Origin: Clostridiaceae bacterium
GTDB taxonomy: Bacteria > Bacillota > Clostridia > Acetivibrionales > DTU013
Direction: 5' to 3'
DNA: 59,391 bases
NCBI GenBank assembly: GCA_012519745.1
Contig: JAAYPO010000115.1
Span: forward strand, 1-59,391
The notes beneath the pieces are model-generated. The model was given only the letters and a program-made list of their open reading frames with translations. It was not told the origin of the DNA and searched no databases. The translations under genes and the position numbers were made by a program. This document shows positions 8,508 through 16,800 of this stretch, one piece after another (position 1 is the first letter of the stretch; every line of letters starts with the position of its first letter).

Positions 8508-8613
8508 GGCAGTTATGGATCCCGAACCTTTATCCGGTTATTTTGATGAAAAAGCGAATAATAAATACTGGGCCATAGCTGCCGGCAAGGTAGCGGGGCT
8601 CCATTAAAGGAGG
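8508..8613 (+). promoter_or_regulatory. Candidate structural switch in the mgtE leader
   Basis: Three pairings compete. (A) GGCAGTTATGG 8508-8518, holding the leader ORF's start codon, is complementary over 11 bases (one G-U) to CCATAGCTGCC 8573-8583. (B) GCTGCC 8578-8583 pairs with GGTAGC 8589-8594, extended by GGGCC 8570-8574 with GGCTCC 8597-8602. (C) CTCC 8599-8602 can pair with GGAG 8609-8612, the mgtE Shine-Dalgarno. A excludes B; B excludes C. This is not the M-box (Mg2+ riboswitch): none of the M-box consensus that I know is present. Confidence 0.5.
8515..8607 (+). CDS. 30-residue leader peptide ORF upstream of mgtE
   Basis: ATG at 8515 is preceded by a perfect AGGAGG (8501-8506) with 8-base spacing; the ORF ends in TAA at 8605-8607, fifteen bases before mgtE. 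The product starts MDPEPLSGYF and ends AAGKVAGLH. Alternating acidic and proline residues directly after the start (D-P-E-P) are the pattern that destabilises translating ribosomes at low Mg2+; the enterobacterial mgtA leader peptide MgtL begins in the same way (M-E-P-D-P). A role as a translated Mg2+ sensor for mgtE is therefore inferred. It could also simply be a translationally coupled small protein, or a chance ORF inside a structured RNA. Confidence 0.6.
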   Translation: MDPEPLSGYFDEKANNKYWAIAAGKVAGLH

Positions 8614-8621
8614 ATCGCAAA

Positions 8622-9956
8622 ATGAAAGAAAGAATTCTCTTGCTTATTGAGCAGGGCAAATATGCTGAAATAAGAAAAGAAATCATTGAGATGAATGTTG
8701 TTGATATTGCGCAGCTTTTTGAAGAGATAGACCAGCAAAAGCTGCTGGTGGTTTTCAGGATACTGCCCAAGGATATCGCTTCAGGTGTATTCTCTTACAT
8801 ACCCTATGAGCTTCAAAGGTATATTATAGGATCAATAACCGACAGGGAAATAAAGAGTATTTTGGATGAGCTTTTCTTTGACGATACCATCGACTTTTTA
8901 GAAGAAATGCCTTCGAACATAGTGAAGAAGGTTTTGAAAAATACAGATGAAGAAACGAGAAAGCTTATCAACCAGTTTTTGAATTACCCTGAAGATTCTG
9001 CGGGCAGCGTAATGACCATCGAGTTTGTCGACCTGAAAAAGGAAATGACGGTAAAACAGGCATTACAGCACATCAAGGAAACAGGGGTAGACAAAGAGAC
9101 CATCAATACATGCTATGTTATCGACAACAATAGGATCCTTGAGGGTGTCATATCCATCAGAAAGCTGATATTAAGTGAAGAGTCAGCAGTGGTCAAGGAT
9201 ATCATGGAAAAAGATCCTGCGTATATAAACACCCATGATGACCAGGAGAAAATCGCATCGCTGTTTAAGAAATATGACTTCCTTTCAATGCCTGTGGTGG
9301 ACAACGAGCGCAGGCTGGTCGGTATAGTGACGATAGATGACATTGTAGACATCATTGACCAGGAAAATACCGAAGACTTGCAGAAGATGGCTGCTATGCA
9401 GCCTACGGAAGAGAAATACCTGAAGACGAATGCTCTGGTGCTGGCAAAGCATAGAATAGTCTGGCTTTTGATCCTGATGGTTTCAGCAACCTTTACAGGA
9501 AATATAATAAGAAAATTCGATGATATGCTCCAGTCGGTGGTCGTGCTTGCTTCATTCATCCCGATGCTCATGGACACAGGCGGAAATTCCGGCTCCCAGT
9601 CATCGACACTGGTCATCAGAGGCCTGGCTCTGGGAGAAATAAGCCTTAGAGACGCTTTAAAGGTTTTTTGGAAGGAGATCCAGGTGGGCTTTCTTGTAGG
9701 GCTGGCTCTATCTGCCGTAAATTTTGTAAGGATATACTATTTTGAAAGGATCGACCTGTCTATATCCATAACCGTAAGCATTACCTTGTTTTTTACCGTT
9801 GTACTGGCAAAGGTCGTCGGCGGTATATTGCCTATCATAGCAAAAAAACTTAAAATCGACCCCGCCATCATGGCAAGTCCTCTAATAACGACTATTGTTG
9901 ATGCTGCCGCTTTGCTGATATATTTCTCAACTGCAGCATGGTTGTTAGGCATATAG
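8622..9956 (+). CDS. mgtE: Magnesium transporter MgtE
   Basis: 444 residues, ATG with AAAGGAGG 8 bases upstream. Order of parts: MgtE N-terminal superhelical domain (about 1-125, with FDDTIDFLEEMPSN), two CBS domains (about 130-255, including DFLSMPVVDNERRLVGIVTIDDIVD), the plug helix, then five membrane segments (about 280-444) carrying the pore signature LMDTGGNSGSQSS. MgtE is a homodimeric Mg2+ channel gated by Mg2+ bound between the CBS and N domains. Length is normal for the family. Expression is probably set by the leader ORF and foldable RNA immediately upstream rather than by an M-box. Confidence 0.95.
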   Translation: MKERILLLIEQGKYAEIRKEIIEMNVVDIAQLFEEIDQQKLLVVFRILPKDIASGVFSYIPYELQRYIIGSITDREIKSILDELFFDDTIDFLEEMPSNIVKKVLKNTDEETRKLINQFLNYPEDSAGSVMTIEFVDLKKEMTVKQALQHIKETGVDKETINTCYVIDNNRILEGVISIRKLILSEESAVVKDIMEKDPAYINTHDDQEKIASLFKKYDFLSMPVVDNERRLVGIVTIDDIVDIIDQENTEDLQKMAAMQPTEEKYLKTNALVLAKHRIVWLLILMVSATFTGNIIRKFDDMLQSVVVLASFIPMLMDTGGNSGSQSSTLVIRGLALGEISLRDALKVFWKEIQVGFLVGLALSAVNFVRIYYFERIDLSISITVSITLFFTVVLAKVVGGILPIIAKKLKIDPAIMASPLITTIVDAAALLIYFSTAAWLLGI

Positions 9957-9988
9957 ATAATGGCCGGCGTGATATTAAATGATCAGAT

Positions 9989-10017
9989 GGACGGAAGCGG
10001 ACGGTCTGCTTCCGTCC
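9989..10017. terminator. Bidirectional terminator between mgtE and lysR gene
   Basis: GGACGGAAGC (9989-9998) pairs perfectly with GCTTCCGTCC (10008-10017) around a 9-base loop, between two converging stop codons. T-runs are poor on both sides. Confidence 0.65.
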
Positions 10018-10020
10018 GCC

Positions 10021-10911
10021 TTATGCTTCCCTCAACCGGATCATTCTTTCAAACCAATACTCTATCTGTGATCTATCAGGGCAATTTTTCAGGTAGACGA
10101 AGCTAAAGGGATGAACGATATTTATGCCTTGCAAAGGGATCTCTTTGAGATACCCCCTTGCTATTTCCTTTTTTACAGCTTCCCTGTACATAAATGTGAT
10201 CCCGATATCTTGATGACACAATTGCTTTATGGCGTTCATATTACCGATTTCGATTATTCTGTTAAAGTCCTTGGGGCTAAGATTTCGATTGTACAGTACC
10301 TGTTCGAGTATATCACGGGTCCCGCTGCCCTGTTCGCGGAGGATAAGGTTTTGCCCGAGCAATCCTTCCAGAGCGGCAACGGCAGATGCGATCTTGTTAT
10401 CAGGCGAACAGACACCTATAAATGTTTCATTGGATATCAGCTTAAACTCGAATTGGTTCGCGTCAAAATGGCCCTCCAGCAATGCGAAGTCGATTTTTCC
10501 CTCCCAGAGCATCCTTTGCAGAACATGAGTATTTTCCACATACATTGAAATTTCTATCTCCGGATCCTCTCTGAATATCTGATGCAAAATAGGAGGGACC
10601 ATGTACTCTCCTATAGTCAATGTTGCCCCGAAATTCAAAGGTCTTGCTTTGTTCTTTATGCGGTGCAATAATGGCAGTATCCTCTCTGAATTGGCGTTGA
10701 GAGTTCTTGCATATTCCTGCAATGCTTTGCCTTCTTCGGTAAGGGAAAATTTCTTTCCCTTTGCTGAAACCAATTCCACCTGGTAATAATCCTCCAAAAG
10801 CCGGATATGCTGTGAAACGGCAGGCTGTGTCATATTTAGCTTTCGTGCGGCCGCAGTGTAATTGCATGTTTCACATAGTGTAAGAAATGTCTCTAGTCTA
10901 TGGTCCAGCAT
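10021..10911 (-). CDS. LysR-family transcriptional regulator
   Basis: 296 residues. An N-terminal winged helix-turn-helix (residues 1-60: LETFLTLCETCNYTAAARKLNMTQPAVSQHIRLLEDYY) is followed by a two-lobe periplasmic-binding-like effector domain (about 90-290, with REQGSGTRDILEQVL). The ATG has GGAGG 6 bases upstream. It is divergent from a YeiH-type exporter gene across 110 bases, the usual layout for a LysR activator of that exporter. The effector is unknown; sulfur compounds are a guess based on relatives such as CysL. Confidence 0.92.
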   Translation of the reverse strand: MLDHRLETFLTLCETCNYTAAARKLNMTQPAVSQHIRLLEDYYQVELVSAKGKKFSLTEEGKALQEYARTLNANSERILPLLHRIKNKARPLNFGATLTIGEYMVPPILHQIFREDPEIEISMYVENTHVLQRMLWEGKIDFALLEGHFDANQFEFKLISNETFIGVCSPDNKIASAVAALEGLLGQNLILREQGSGTRDILEQVLYNRNLSPKDFNRIIEIGNMNAIKQLCHQDIGITFMYREAVKKEIARGYLKEIPLQGINIVHPFSFVYLKNCPDRSQIEYWFERMIRLREA

Positions 10912-11021
10912 TTATACCTCCTATAAATATATTTTATGTAAATATAAAATATTATAATTTCATTTTATAATAAAAATGTTGTATATTCAAGGTATGACTT
11001 TATTAGACTTGGAGGCACATT
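10912..11021. promoter_or_regulatory. Divergent lysR / yeiH promoter region
   Basis: A very AT-rich 110-base spacer with several TATAAT-like hexamers (for example TATAAT near 10952 and 10966) and short A+T dyads of the T-N11-A class used by LysR proteins. The exact operator cannot be fixed by eye. TTGGAGG (11009-11015) is the exporter's ribosome binding site. Confidence 0.4.
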
Positions 11022-12038
11022 ATGTTAATGAAATTAAAGAGCATAGCACCCGGGGTGCTGCTTAGCGCTTGTGTTGCGGTCATTGCAATGTTTTTGAGCA
11101 GTCTTATCCCGGGTGATATCATAGGGGCAGCTGTTATGGCTCTTCTTGTCGGAATGGCATTGAATCCTGTTTTAAATAGATTTAAGCGATTCGATACAGG
11201 AGTTAGTTATACCGGAAATATGGTCCTTCGTATCGGAATCATACTTATGGGTGTCAATTTGAATTTTGCTGAGGTCCTGAATGTAGGGAAATATTCACTT
11301 TTTGTAATGATCTTTACTATGGCGGCGGCATTTGGTGCAGGAAATCTGATAGGAAAGGTTTTCGGAATGAACTGGAAACTGACCAATCTATTGTCAGTGA
11401 GCACAGCGATATGCGGCGGCTCTGCTGTAGCAGCTGTGGGACCCGTTATTAAAGCAAAGGATAAAGATGTAGCATATGCGATTTCATCGACATTCATATT
11501 TGACGTTCTTACGGTTGTCGCGATCCCGTGGATAGGTGCGGCTCTTGGTATGTCGGATACGGGTTATGGCTTGTGGGTGGGCACTGCTGTAAACGATACA
11601 TCATCGGTGGTAGCAGCAGGCTATGCATTTTCTGAGCTTGCCGGAAATACTTCGGTGATAGTGAAGCTCACCAGAACACTTTTCATAATCCCATATGTAT
11701 TGATTTTCTCTGTTATATCAGAAAGGCTGGAGACAAAACCACAGGCCGGGCATGGTCGAAGGACTGTAAGTTTAAAAAAGATATTCCCATACTTTATTGT
11801 ATTGTTCCTTGTTGTGGTAGCTGTGCGCAGTGCAGGCATCATACCTGAAATCCTGATACCCGGTCTTTCTAAAGCCTCAAGGTTTTGCATGGTAATGGCT
11901 CTGGCAGCCATAGGCCTTAAAACCAGCTTCGGAGACATCAGGAATATCGGACTAAAGCCAATGTTCCTCGGTTTCATCGTAGATACCCTGGTGGTTTTCG
12001 TATCCATTGGTGTTCAGATCGCGACAGGGAGATTCTAG
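11022..12038 (+). CDS. yeiH: YeiH-family (UPF0324) putative sulfate/anion exporter
   Basis: 338 residues, about ten membrane segments. Family hallmarks are visible: VGMALNPV, FDTGVSYTGNMVLRIGIILMG, STAICGGSAVAAVGPVI, WVGTAVNDTSSVVAAGYAFS. These proteins are usually annotated as putative sulfate exporters and commonly lie next to a divergent LysR gene, as here. The transported ion is not proven for the family. The ATG at 11022 follows GGAGG. Confidence 0.88.
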   Translation: MLMKLKSIAPGVLLSACVAVIAMFLSSLIPGDIIGAAVMALLVGMALNPVLNRFKRFDTGVSYTGNMVLRIGIILMGVNLNFAEVLNVGKYSLFVMIFTMAAAFGAGNLIGKVFGMNWKLTNLLSVSTAICGGSAVAAVGPVIKAKDKDVAYAISSTFIFDVLTVVAIPWIGAALGMSDTGYGLWVGTAVNDTSSVVAAGYAFSELAGNTSVIVKLTRTLFIIPYVLIFSVISERLETKPQAGHGRRTVSLKKIFPYFIVLFLVVVAVRSAGIIPEILIPGLSKASRFCMVMALAAIGLKTSFGDIRNIGLKPMFLGFIVDTLVVFVSIGVQIATGRF

Positions 12039-12218
12039 CCGGAATTGCGGATTTGAGGAGTCTTGCCGCCAGCAGGCTTTTATTTGTTGCCTGAATAGGT
12101 TATAATGATAGGTAGCTGCGCTTTTCTCTCAATGCAGCTTTAAATATGTTGTGCTCAACTGCAACGAATTCCAAAAACAACTAAATAGCAAAGGAGTTGA
12201 AGCAAAATATTCAGTCTG

Positions 12219-13805
12219 TTGTTAGCGAAGCTAAAGGAGTCATCCTTTTCGGTAATACCGATAATTATTCTGGTCATGATATTAAATTACACCATAGCGC
12301 CTATTCCGTCATGGAATATCGTGCTTTTTCTGGTCAGCGCTTTTGTGTTGATCATGGGAATAACGCTATTTAATCTCGGTGTGGATATATCACTGATCCC
12401 TATAGGCAAGCACATAGGCTCTGCCCTGGTAAGGACCAGGAAGCTGCCATTGATCGTGATCCTGACATTCTTCATTGGAGTCTTCATAACGATGGCAGAA
12501 CCGGATCTGATAGTGATGGCAGGACAGATAAGCGGAGTGCCTGACTCTGTTATTATCATTAGTGTCTCATTGGGTGTTAGTCTGGCGTTAGTCGGTGCTT
12601 TTTTACGAATTTTGTTCCAGGTGCCGCTTTCGTTCATACTGATCGGCTGCTATATCCTGGCCTTTATTTTATCCTTCTTCACCGGCAGGGACTTTCTTTC
12701 TATTGCATGGGAATCGGGAGGGGTGACCACAGGTCCCATTATGGTGCCTTTTGTAATGGCCCTTGGACTTGGTCTGGCATCGGTCCGTGCAGATAAGACT
12801 TCAGAAGAGGATAATTTCGGGCTTGTATCTCTGTGCCTGATCGGACCTATCATTACTGTCCTGATTTTAGGCATGTTCTTCAATCCTTCCGGGGGAAGTG
12901 CAATGACAGTCCCGAATCTGCAGTCGGTTTCGGACATTGCCCTGCTTTTTGGCTCGAATATATTCGAGTATATAAGACAGGTGGCGGTAGCACTTTTTCC
13001 TATGATACTGACCTTTGCAGTTTTTCAGGTCATAAGGATCCGTCTTAAGCTAAAAGACATTTTGAAGATCAGCGTAGGAACGATCTATACCTATATCGGT
13101 CTCGTATTGTTCCTGCTGAGTGTGAATGTGGGCTTTATGCCGGTGGGATACCAACTGGGCGGTATCCTGTACGAAAACAACAGCGGTATCATACTGATCC
13201 TGGTAGGAATGGTGACCGGATACTTTGTGGTTTCTGCAGAGCCCGCTGTTTTCGTGCTCAAGAGGCAGGTGGAGGAGGTAACCAGCGGAGCGGTCTCCGC
13301 AAGAGCGATGGGGATAGGATTATCCGTTGGAGTAGCGGCATCGGTGGGATTGGCCATGCTGAGAGTCGTTACGGGATTGTCCCTGCTGTATTTCGTGATT
13401 CCAGGGTATGTGTTTGCTCTGCTGCTTACATTTGTCGTACCGCACCTTTTCACATCCATCGCCTTTGATTCCGGAGCAGTGGCTTCGGGACCACTGGCAG
13501 CAACCTTTATGCTTCCTTTGGCAATCGGAGCCGCTGAGGCTAAAGGCGGGAATATCTTCACCGATGCATTTGGGATAGTGTCTCTGGTAGCCTTGACGCC
13601 GGTCATTACACTCCAGATATTTGGATTGATCTATTCCATTAAATCAAGGCTTGTGAAGAAGGCAATGGTTGTTCCGGAATCCGACGACATTATTCTAGAA
13701 TTGGACTATTCATCACCGGAGCAGGAGGATGAGGAACCTGCCGGGAGCAGCAGTGAAGGCGTTAAGGACAATGCTGATGCAAGCATAGACAAGGCTGCTA
13801 ACTAA
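12219..13805 (+). CDS. DUF1538 integral membrane protein, copy 1 (putative transporter)
   Basis: 528 residues from TTG at 12219. About twelve hydrophobic segments are arranged as two homologous halves: each has a GVDISLIPIGKHIG-like segment, an AEP motif (TMAEPDLIVMAGQ; VSAEPAVFVLKRQ) and a glycine-rich SGG motif (ESGGVTTGPIMVPF; DSGAVASGPLAATF). This is the DUF1538 architecture. An acidic cytoplasmic tail ends the protein. The start is uncertain: AAGGAG (12191-12196) is 22 bases before the TTG but 10 bases before an in-frame ATA at 12207, and the added residues (IFSLL) align with copy 2 at 25305. The adjacent P-II-like gene suggests the transporter is gated by a P-II-type regulator. Substrate unknown. 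Confidence 0.8.
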   Translation: MLAKLKESSFSVIPIIILVMILNYTIAPIPSWNIVLFLVSAFVLIMGITLFNLGVDISLIPIGKHIGSALVRTRKLPLIVILTFFIGVFITMAEPDLIVMAGQISGVPDSVIIISVSLGVSLALVGAFLRILFQVPLSFILIGCYILAFILSFFTGRDFLSIAWESGGVTTGPIMVPFVMALGLGLASVRADKTSEEDNFGLVSLCLIGPIITVLILGMFFNPSGGSAMTVPNLQSVSDIALLFGSNIFEYIRQVAVALFPMILTFAVFQVIRIRLKLKDILKISVGTIYTYIGLVLFLLSVNVGFMPVGYQLGGILYENNSGIILILVGMVTGYFVVSAEPAVFVLKRQVEEVTSGAVSARAMGIGLSVGVAASVGLAMLRVVTGLSLLYFVIPGYVFALLLTFVVPHLFTSIAFDSGAVASGPLAATFMLPLAIGAAEAKGGNIFTDAFGIVSLVALTPVITLQIFGLIYSIKSRLVKKAMVVPESDDIILELDYSSPEQEDEEPAGSSSEGVKDNADASIDKAAN

Positions 13806-13856
13806 AGGTAAAATAGTAATAAATAGCTGTCGAATGTAACCGAATGGAGGGAAATG

Positions 13857-14546
13857 ATGGTTAGTAACTCGGAGGCCAGACTGGAAGCAATGATAACAAT
13901 AGTGGATCATCGTCTGGAAGATGTTCTGTTGAATGTTTATAAGAGTAATAATTTGCCTATATTATTGCTGACTCATGGGAAGGGTACAGCCAAGTCAGTC
14001 GTATATGAGATCCTTGGATATGAAGGACAGAAAAAAACTCTTTCCATCAGCATTCAAACGAAAGCTATGTCGGATTTTTTATTGAAGCAAATAAATGATC
14101 ATATCGATTTTAGCAAAACCGGAACGGGAATCGCTTTCACAATAAATGTAAGCAGCATAAGCAGTATTCTTTCGAAGATTTGTATCAAAGCAGATGAGAA
14201 TTTAGTGATAGGAAGTGAGGATATGCCTTTAGCATCAAAAGAACCTTATCATTTAGTTGTAACTATCGTAAACAGCGGATTTTTTGACCAGGTCATGGCA
14301 GCGGCAAAAAAGGCGGGAGCCGGCGGAGGCACCGTGGTCCACGCCCGCGGCCTGGGGTCCAAAGAAGCGATGAAATACCTCGGGATAACCATACAGCCGG
14401 AAAAGGATCTGGTACTGATACTGACGCCAAAGGAAAAGAAACTGGCCATTATGGAAAGCATTATGCATGAGGTCGGGCTGAATACGGCCGGAACAGGTAT
14501 CTGCTTCTCCTTGCCGGTGGACAGTACGATAGGAGTCAATGATTAG
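13857..14546 (+). CDS. Tandem P-II-like regulatory protein
   Basis: 229 residues from ATG 13857 (GGAGG 6 bases upstream; ATG 13854 also in frame). Two P-II-fold domains lie in one chain: residues about 10-110, ending GTGIAFTINVSS, and about 125-228, ending GTGICFSLPVDS, each with the beta-alpha-beta double repeat of P-II proteins. The second has the VVHARG segment where the T-loop begins; neither has the classical T-loop Tyr51 context. The two halves correspond to the two separate proteins at 27012 and 27339 beside the second DUF1538 gene. P-II proteins act as trimers; a tandem fusion implies a pseudo-hexamer or other arrangement. Likely partner: the DUF1538 protein encoded 50 bases upstream. 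Confidence 0.8.
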   Translation: MVSNSEARLEAMITIVDHRLEDVLLNVYKSNNLPILLLTHGKGTAKSVVYEILGYEGQKKTLSISIQTKAMSDFLLKQINDHIDFSKTGTGIAFTINVSSISSILSKICIKADENLVIGSEDMPLASKEPYHLVVTIVNSGFFDQVMAAAKKAGAGGGTVVHARGLGSKEAMKYLGITIQPEKDLVLILTPKEKKLAIMESIMHEVGLNTAGTGICFSLPVDSTIGVND

Positions 14547-14607
14547 TTGAGGCGGGGACGTGATCCGGAAAGGGGAATATTCATAGACTGTCCCCGGGTG
14601 TGATGAT

Positions 14608-16800
14608 ATGGTGGATTTTGTGAGAAAGAAAGTCCGATGCAGTGAAGTTCACTCTCCCAGCGGCACAATAAATAATAAGTGTGTTGTTATAAGCTCGATA
14701 GTTTTTATATCGATCATATTAACAGCTATAGCGGCGCCCTGCTTTGCTGCAGGAAGCAGCATCAGCTGGGAAGAGGATGAGCTGGCCTTTATGGAGGCTC
14801 ATCCGGTGATCCGGCTTGGTGTGGACCCTGGGTTTGTGCCCTTCGAGTTTATCAATGCAGACGGTGAATACAAGGGGATAGCTGCGGACTATCTGGATTT
14901 GATCAGTAATAGGACAGGCCTGCAGTTTGAAGCTGTAAAAGGCCTGACCTGGCCTGAAGCATATGATATGGCTCTTGCGGGGGAGGTTGACGTACTGCCC
15001 GCTATCGGCAAAACAATTGAAAGAGAAGAGCATTTCCTATTTTCAGAACCATATTACTACTATAAAAGAGTCATCGTGACCCGTGACACAGATACAGAGA
15101 TATCGGGTATAGATGATCTTGCAGGATACTCAGTAGCTGTACAGCGCAATAGTTCGCATCACAGCTACTTGTTGTCTTATCCGCAGATTAATCTCAGTCT
15201 CTATGATTCTGTGGAAGCTGCGCTTACTAATGTTGCAACGGGAACGGAAAAGGCCTTTATCGGAAACCTTGCCACAACAGATTACCTGATACGTTCAAAC
15301 GGTCTGACGAATCTCAGATTTGTATCCTTTGAGGCAGAAAGGCAGCAGGCTCTGTATTTTACGGTACGAAAGGACTGGCCCGTGCTGGCCCGCATCCTTG
15401 ATAAGGCAATGGACTCCATCACCGAGAGTGAAAGACTTGCCATCAACAACAAGTGGATCGAACTGGATACGCACATGGATTATGGACCGATCGTCCGCAT
15501 TATTTCCGTCATCGGGGCTATCATCGCTATCGTTTTATTTGTATCGTTTTTCTGGATCGCACGGCTGCATAAAGAGATCCGACAAAGAAAGCAGATCCAG
15601 CTGGATCTGAAAAAAGCAAAGAGTGAGGCTGATGAGGCAAATGCATTCAAATCAAGCTTCATGGCAAGGATGTCCCATGAAATAAGGACTCCCCTCAATG
15701 CCATTACAGGCATGTCATATCTTTTGAAAAAGACCGAGACATCTTTGACCCAGAGTATGTATATAGACCGGATCACGCAAGCGGCAAACAATATGCTGAG
15801 CATTATAAACGATATCCTCGATTTCTCTAAGATCGAAGCGGGGAAGGTAGAGCTTGAGATCACATCATTCAGCATGGATCAGGTGATCCAGGATGTGGTC
15901 AGTATTGTTTCATATAAGATCGATGAGCAGGGGATCGGGTTCCGTTTGTCGAAGGACCCTCTTGTACCCAATTGGTTTTTCGGTGATTCCAAGAGAATCG
16001 AGCAGATTTTGATCAATATACTGAACAATGCCGCAAAATTCACCAGTGAAGGTGAAGTGTCGCTGGATATGAGTCTGTTGGCAAAGGAGAATGACAAGCA
16101 TCATATCTCATTTACCATCAGGGATACAGGAATAGGCATGACGCAAGAGCAGGTAAGCAAGCTCTTCACACCCTTCGAGCAGGGTGACAGCAGCATCAAT
16201 CGCCGTTTCGGAGGCTCCGGCCTTGGATTGTCCATAGTAAAAAACCTGCTGGACATGATGGGGGGAGAAGTACAGGTATTCAGCACCCCCGGAGAGGGTT
16301 CGACCTTTATCATTCGTTTATCGCTGGATGTCGATAAAGAAAAGGAAGCCGTTTATATCAAAGCATTATCGGCTGATCATTTTAAGAATGTCAGGACCCT
16401 GGTCCTTGAAAAATCGGGGGCAAATATCAATCTGATCGAAAGCTATCTGAACAGCTTTGGGATACACTGTGAGCTAACCAGCTCAGAGGCCAGTGCTCTG
16501 AGTATGCTCGAAGCTTCCAATGGAAAATTTGCCATGCCCTTCGATTTGTTCATCATTGATTATGATACTCCGGCCCTGGGCGGCTTCAGCTTTATTGAGG
16601 CAATGCGCGGCAATGATAAGATCGTTAAGCTCCCGAAGATAATAATGCTTTTTCCGATGATGAGGAAGGATCTGTTTGATAAGCTCAATGAGCATGGGAT
16701 AGATATGGGTATCGGAAAGCCGATCATTCCCTCGATACTGCTCAATGGGATCCTGGATATTTTCAGCCTGAAGGCGGTTTCAGGTTCCCAGCCTTCGTAA
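14608..16800 (+). CDS. Hybrid sensor histidine kinase with solute-binding sensor domain (5' part of interrupted gene)
   Basis: 730 residues. Order: N-terminal membrane segment/signal (about 24-46), bacterial solute-binding family 3 sensor domain (about 60-290, RLGVDPGFVPFEF), second membrane segment (about 295-320), HisKA with His357 in FMARMSHEIRTPLNA, HATPase_c (N box NILNNAAKF, DTGIGM, GGSGLGLSIV), and a degenerate receiver (LFIIDYDTP keeps the Asp; the N-terminal acidic pair is lost). This is a BvgS/EvgS-like layout. The frame then meets TAA at 16798-16800 and continues open, in the same frame, into a second receiver and an Hpt domain. Start ATG 14608 has only a weak GGGTG upstream. Confidence 0.85.
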   Translation: MVDFVRKKVRCSEVHSPSGTINNKCVVISSIVFISIILTAIAAPCFAAGSSISWEEDELAFMEAHPVIRLGVDPGFVPFEFINADGEYKGIAADYLDLISNRTGLQFEAVKGLTWPEAYDMALAGEVDVLPAIGKTIEREEHFLFSEPYYYYKRVIVTRDTDTEISGIDDLAGYSVAVQRNSSHHSYLLSYPQINLSLYDSVEAALTNVATGTEKAFIGNLATTDYLIRSNGLTNLRFVSFEAERQQALYFTVRKDWPVLARILDKAMDSITESERLAINNKWIELDTHMDYGPIVRIISVIGAIIAIVLFVSFFWIARLHKEIRQRKQIQLDLKKAKSEADEANAFKSSFMARMSHEIRTPLNAITGMSYLLKKTETSLTQSMYIDRITQAANNMLSIINDILDFSKIEAGKVELEITSFSMDQVIQDVVSIVSYKIDEQGIGFRLSKDPLVPNWFFGDSKRIEQILINILNNAAKFTSEGEVSLDMSLLAKENDKHHISFTIRDTGIGMTQEQVSKLFTPFEQGDSSINRRFGGSGLGLSIVKNLLDMMGGEVQVFSTPGEGSTFIIRLSLDVDKEKEAVYIKALSADHFKNVRTLVLEKSGANINLIESYLNSFGIHCELTSSEASALSMLEASNGKFAMPFDLFIIDYDTPALGGFSFIEAMRGNDKIVKLPKIIMLFPMMRKDLFDKLNEHGIDMGIGKPIIPSILLNGILDIFSLKAVSGSQPS

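Noticed and set aside
8369-8578. 69-codon plus-strand frame before mgtE
   Set aside because: No ribosome binding site and poor composition. It overlaps, in another frame, the well-supported 30-codon leader ORF.
8400-8621. M-box Mg2+ riboswitch before mgtE
   Set aside because: The conserved M-box segments are absent; the region instead holds a leader ORF and unrelated helices.
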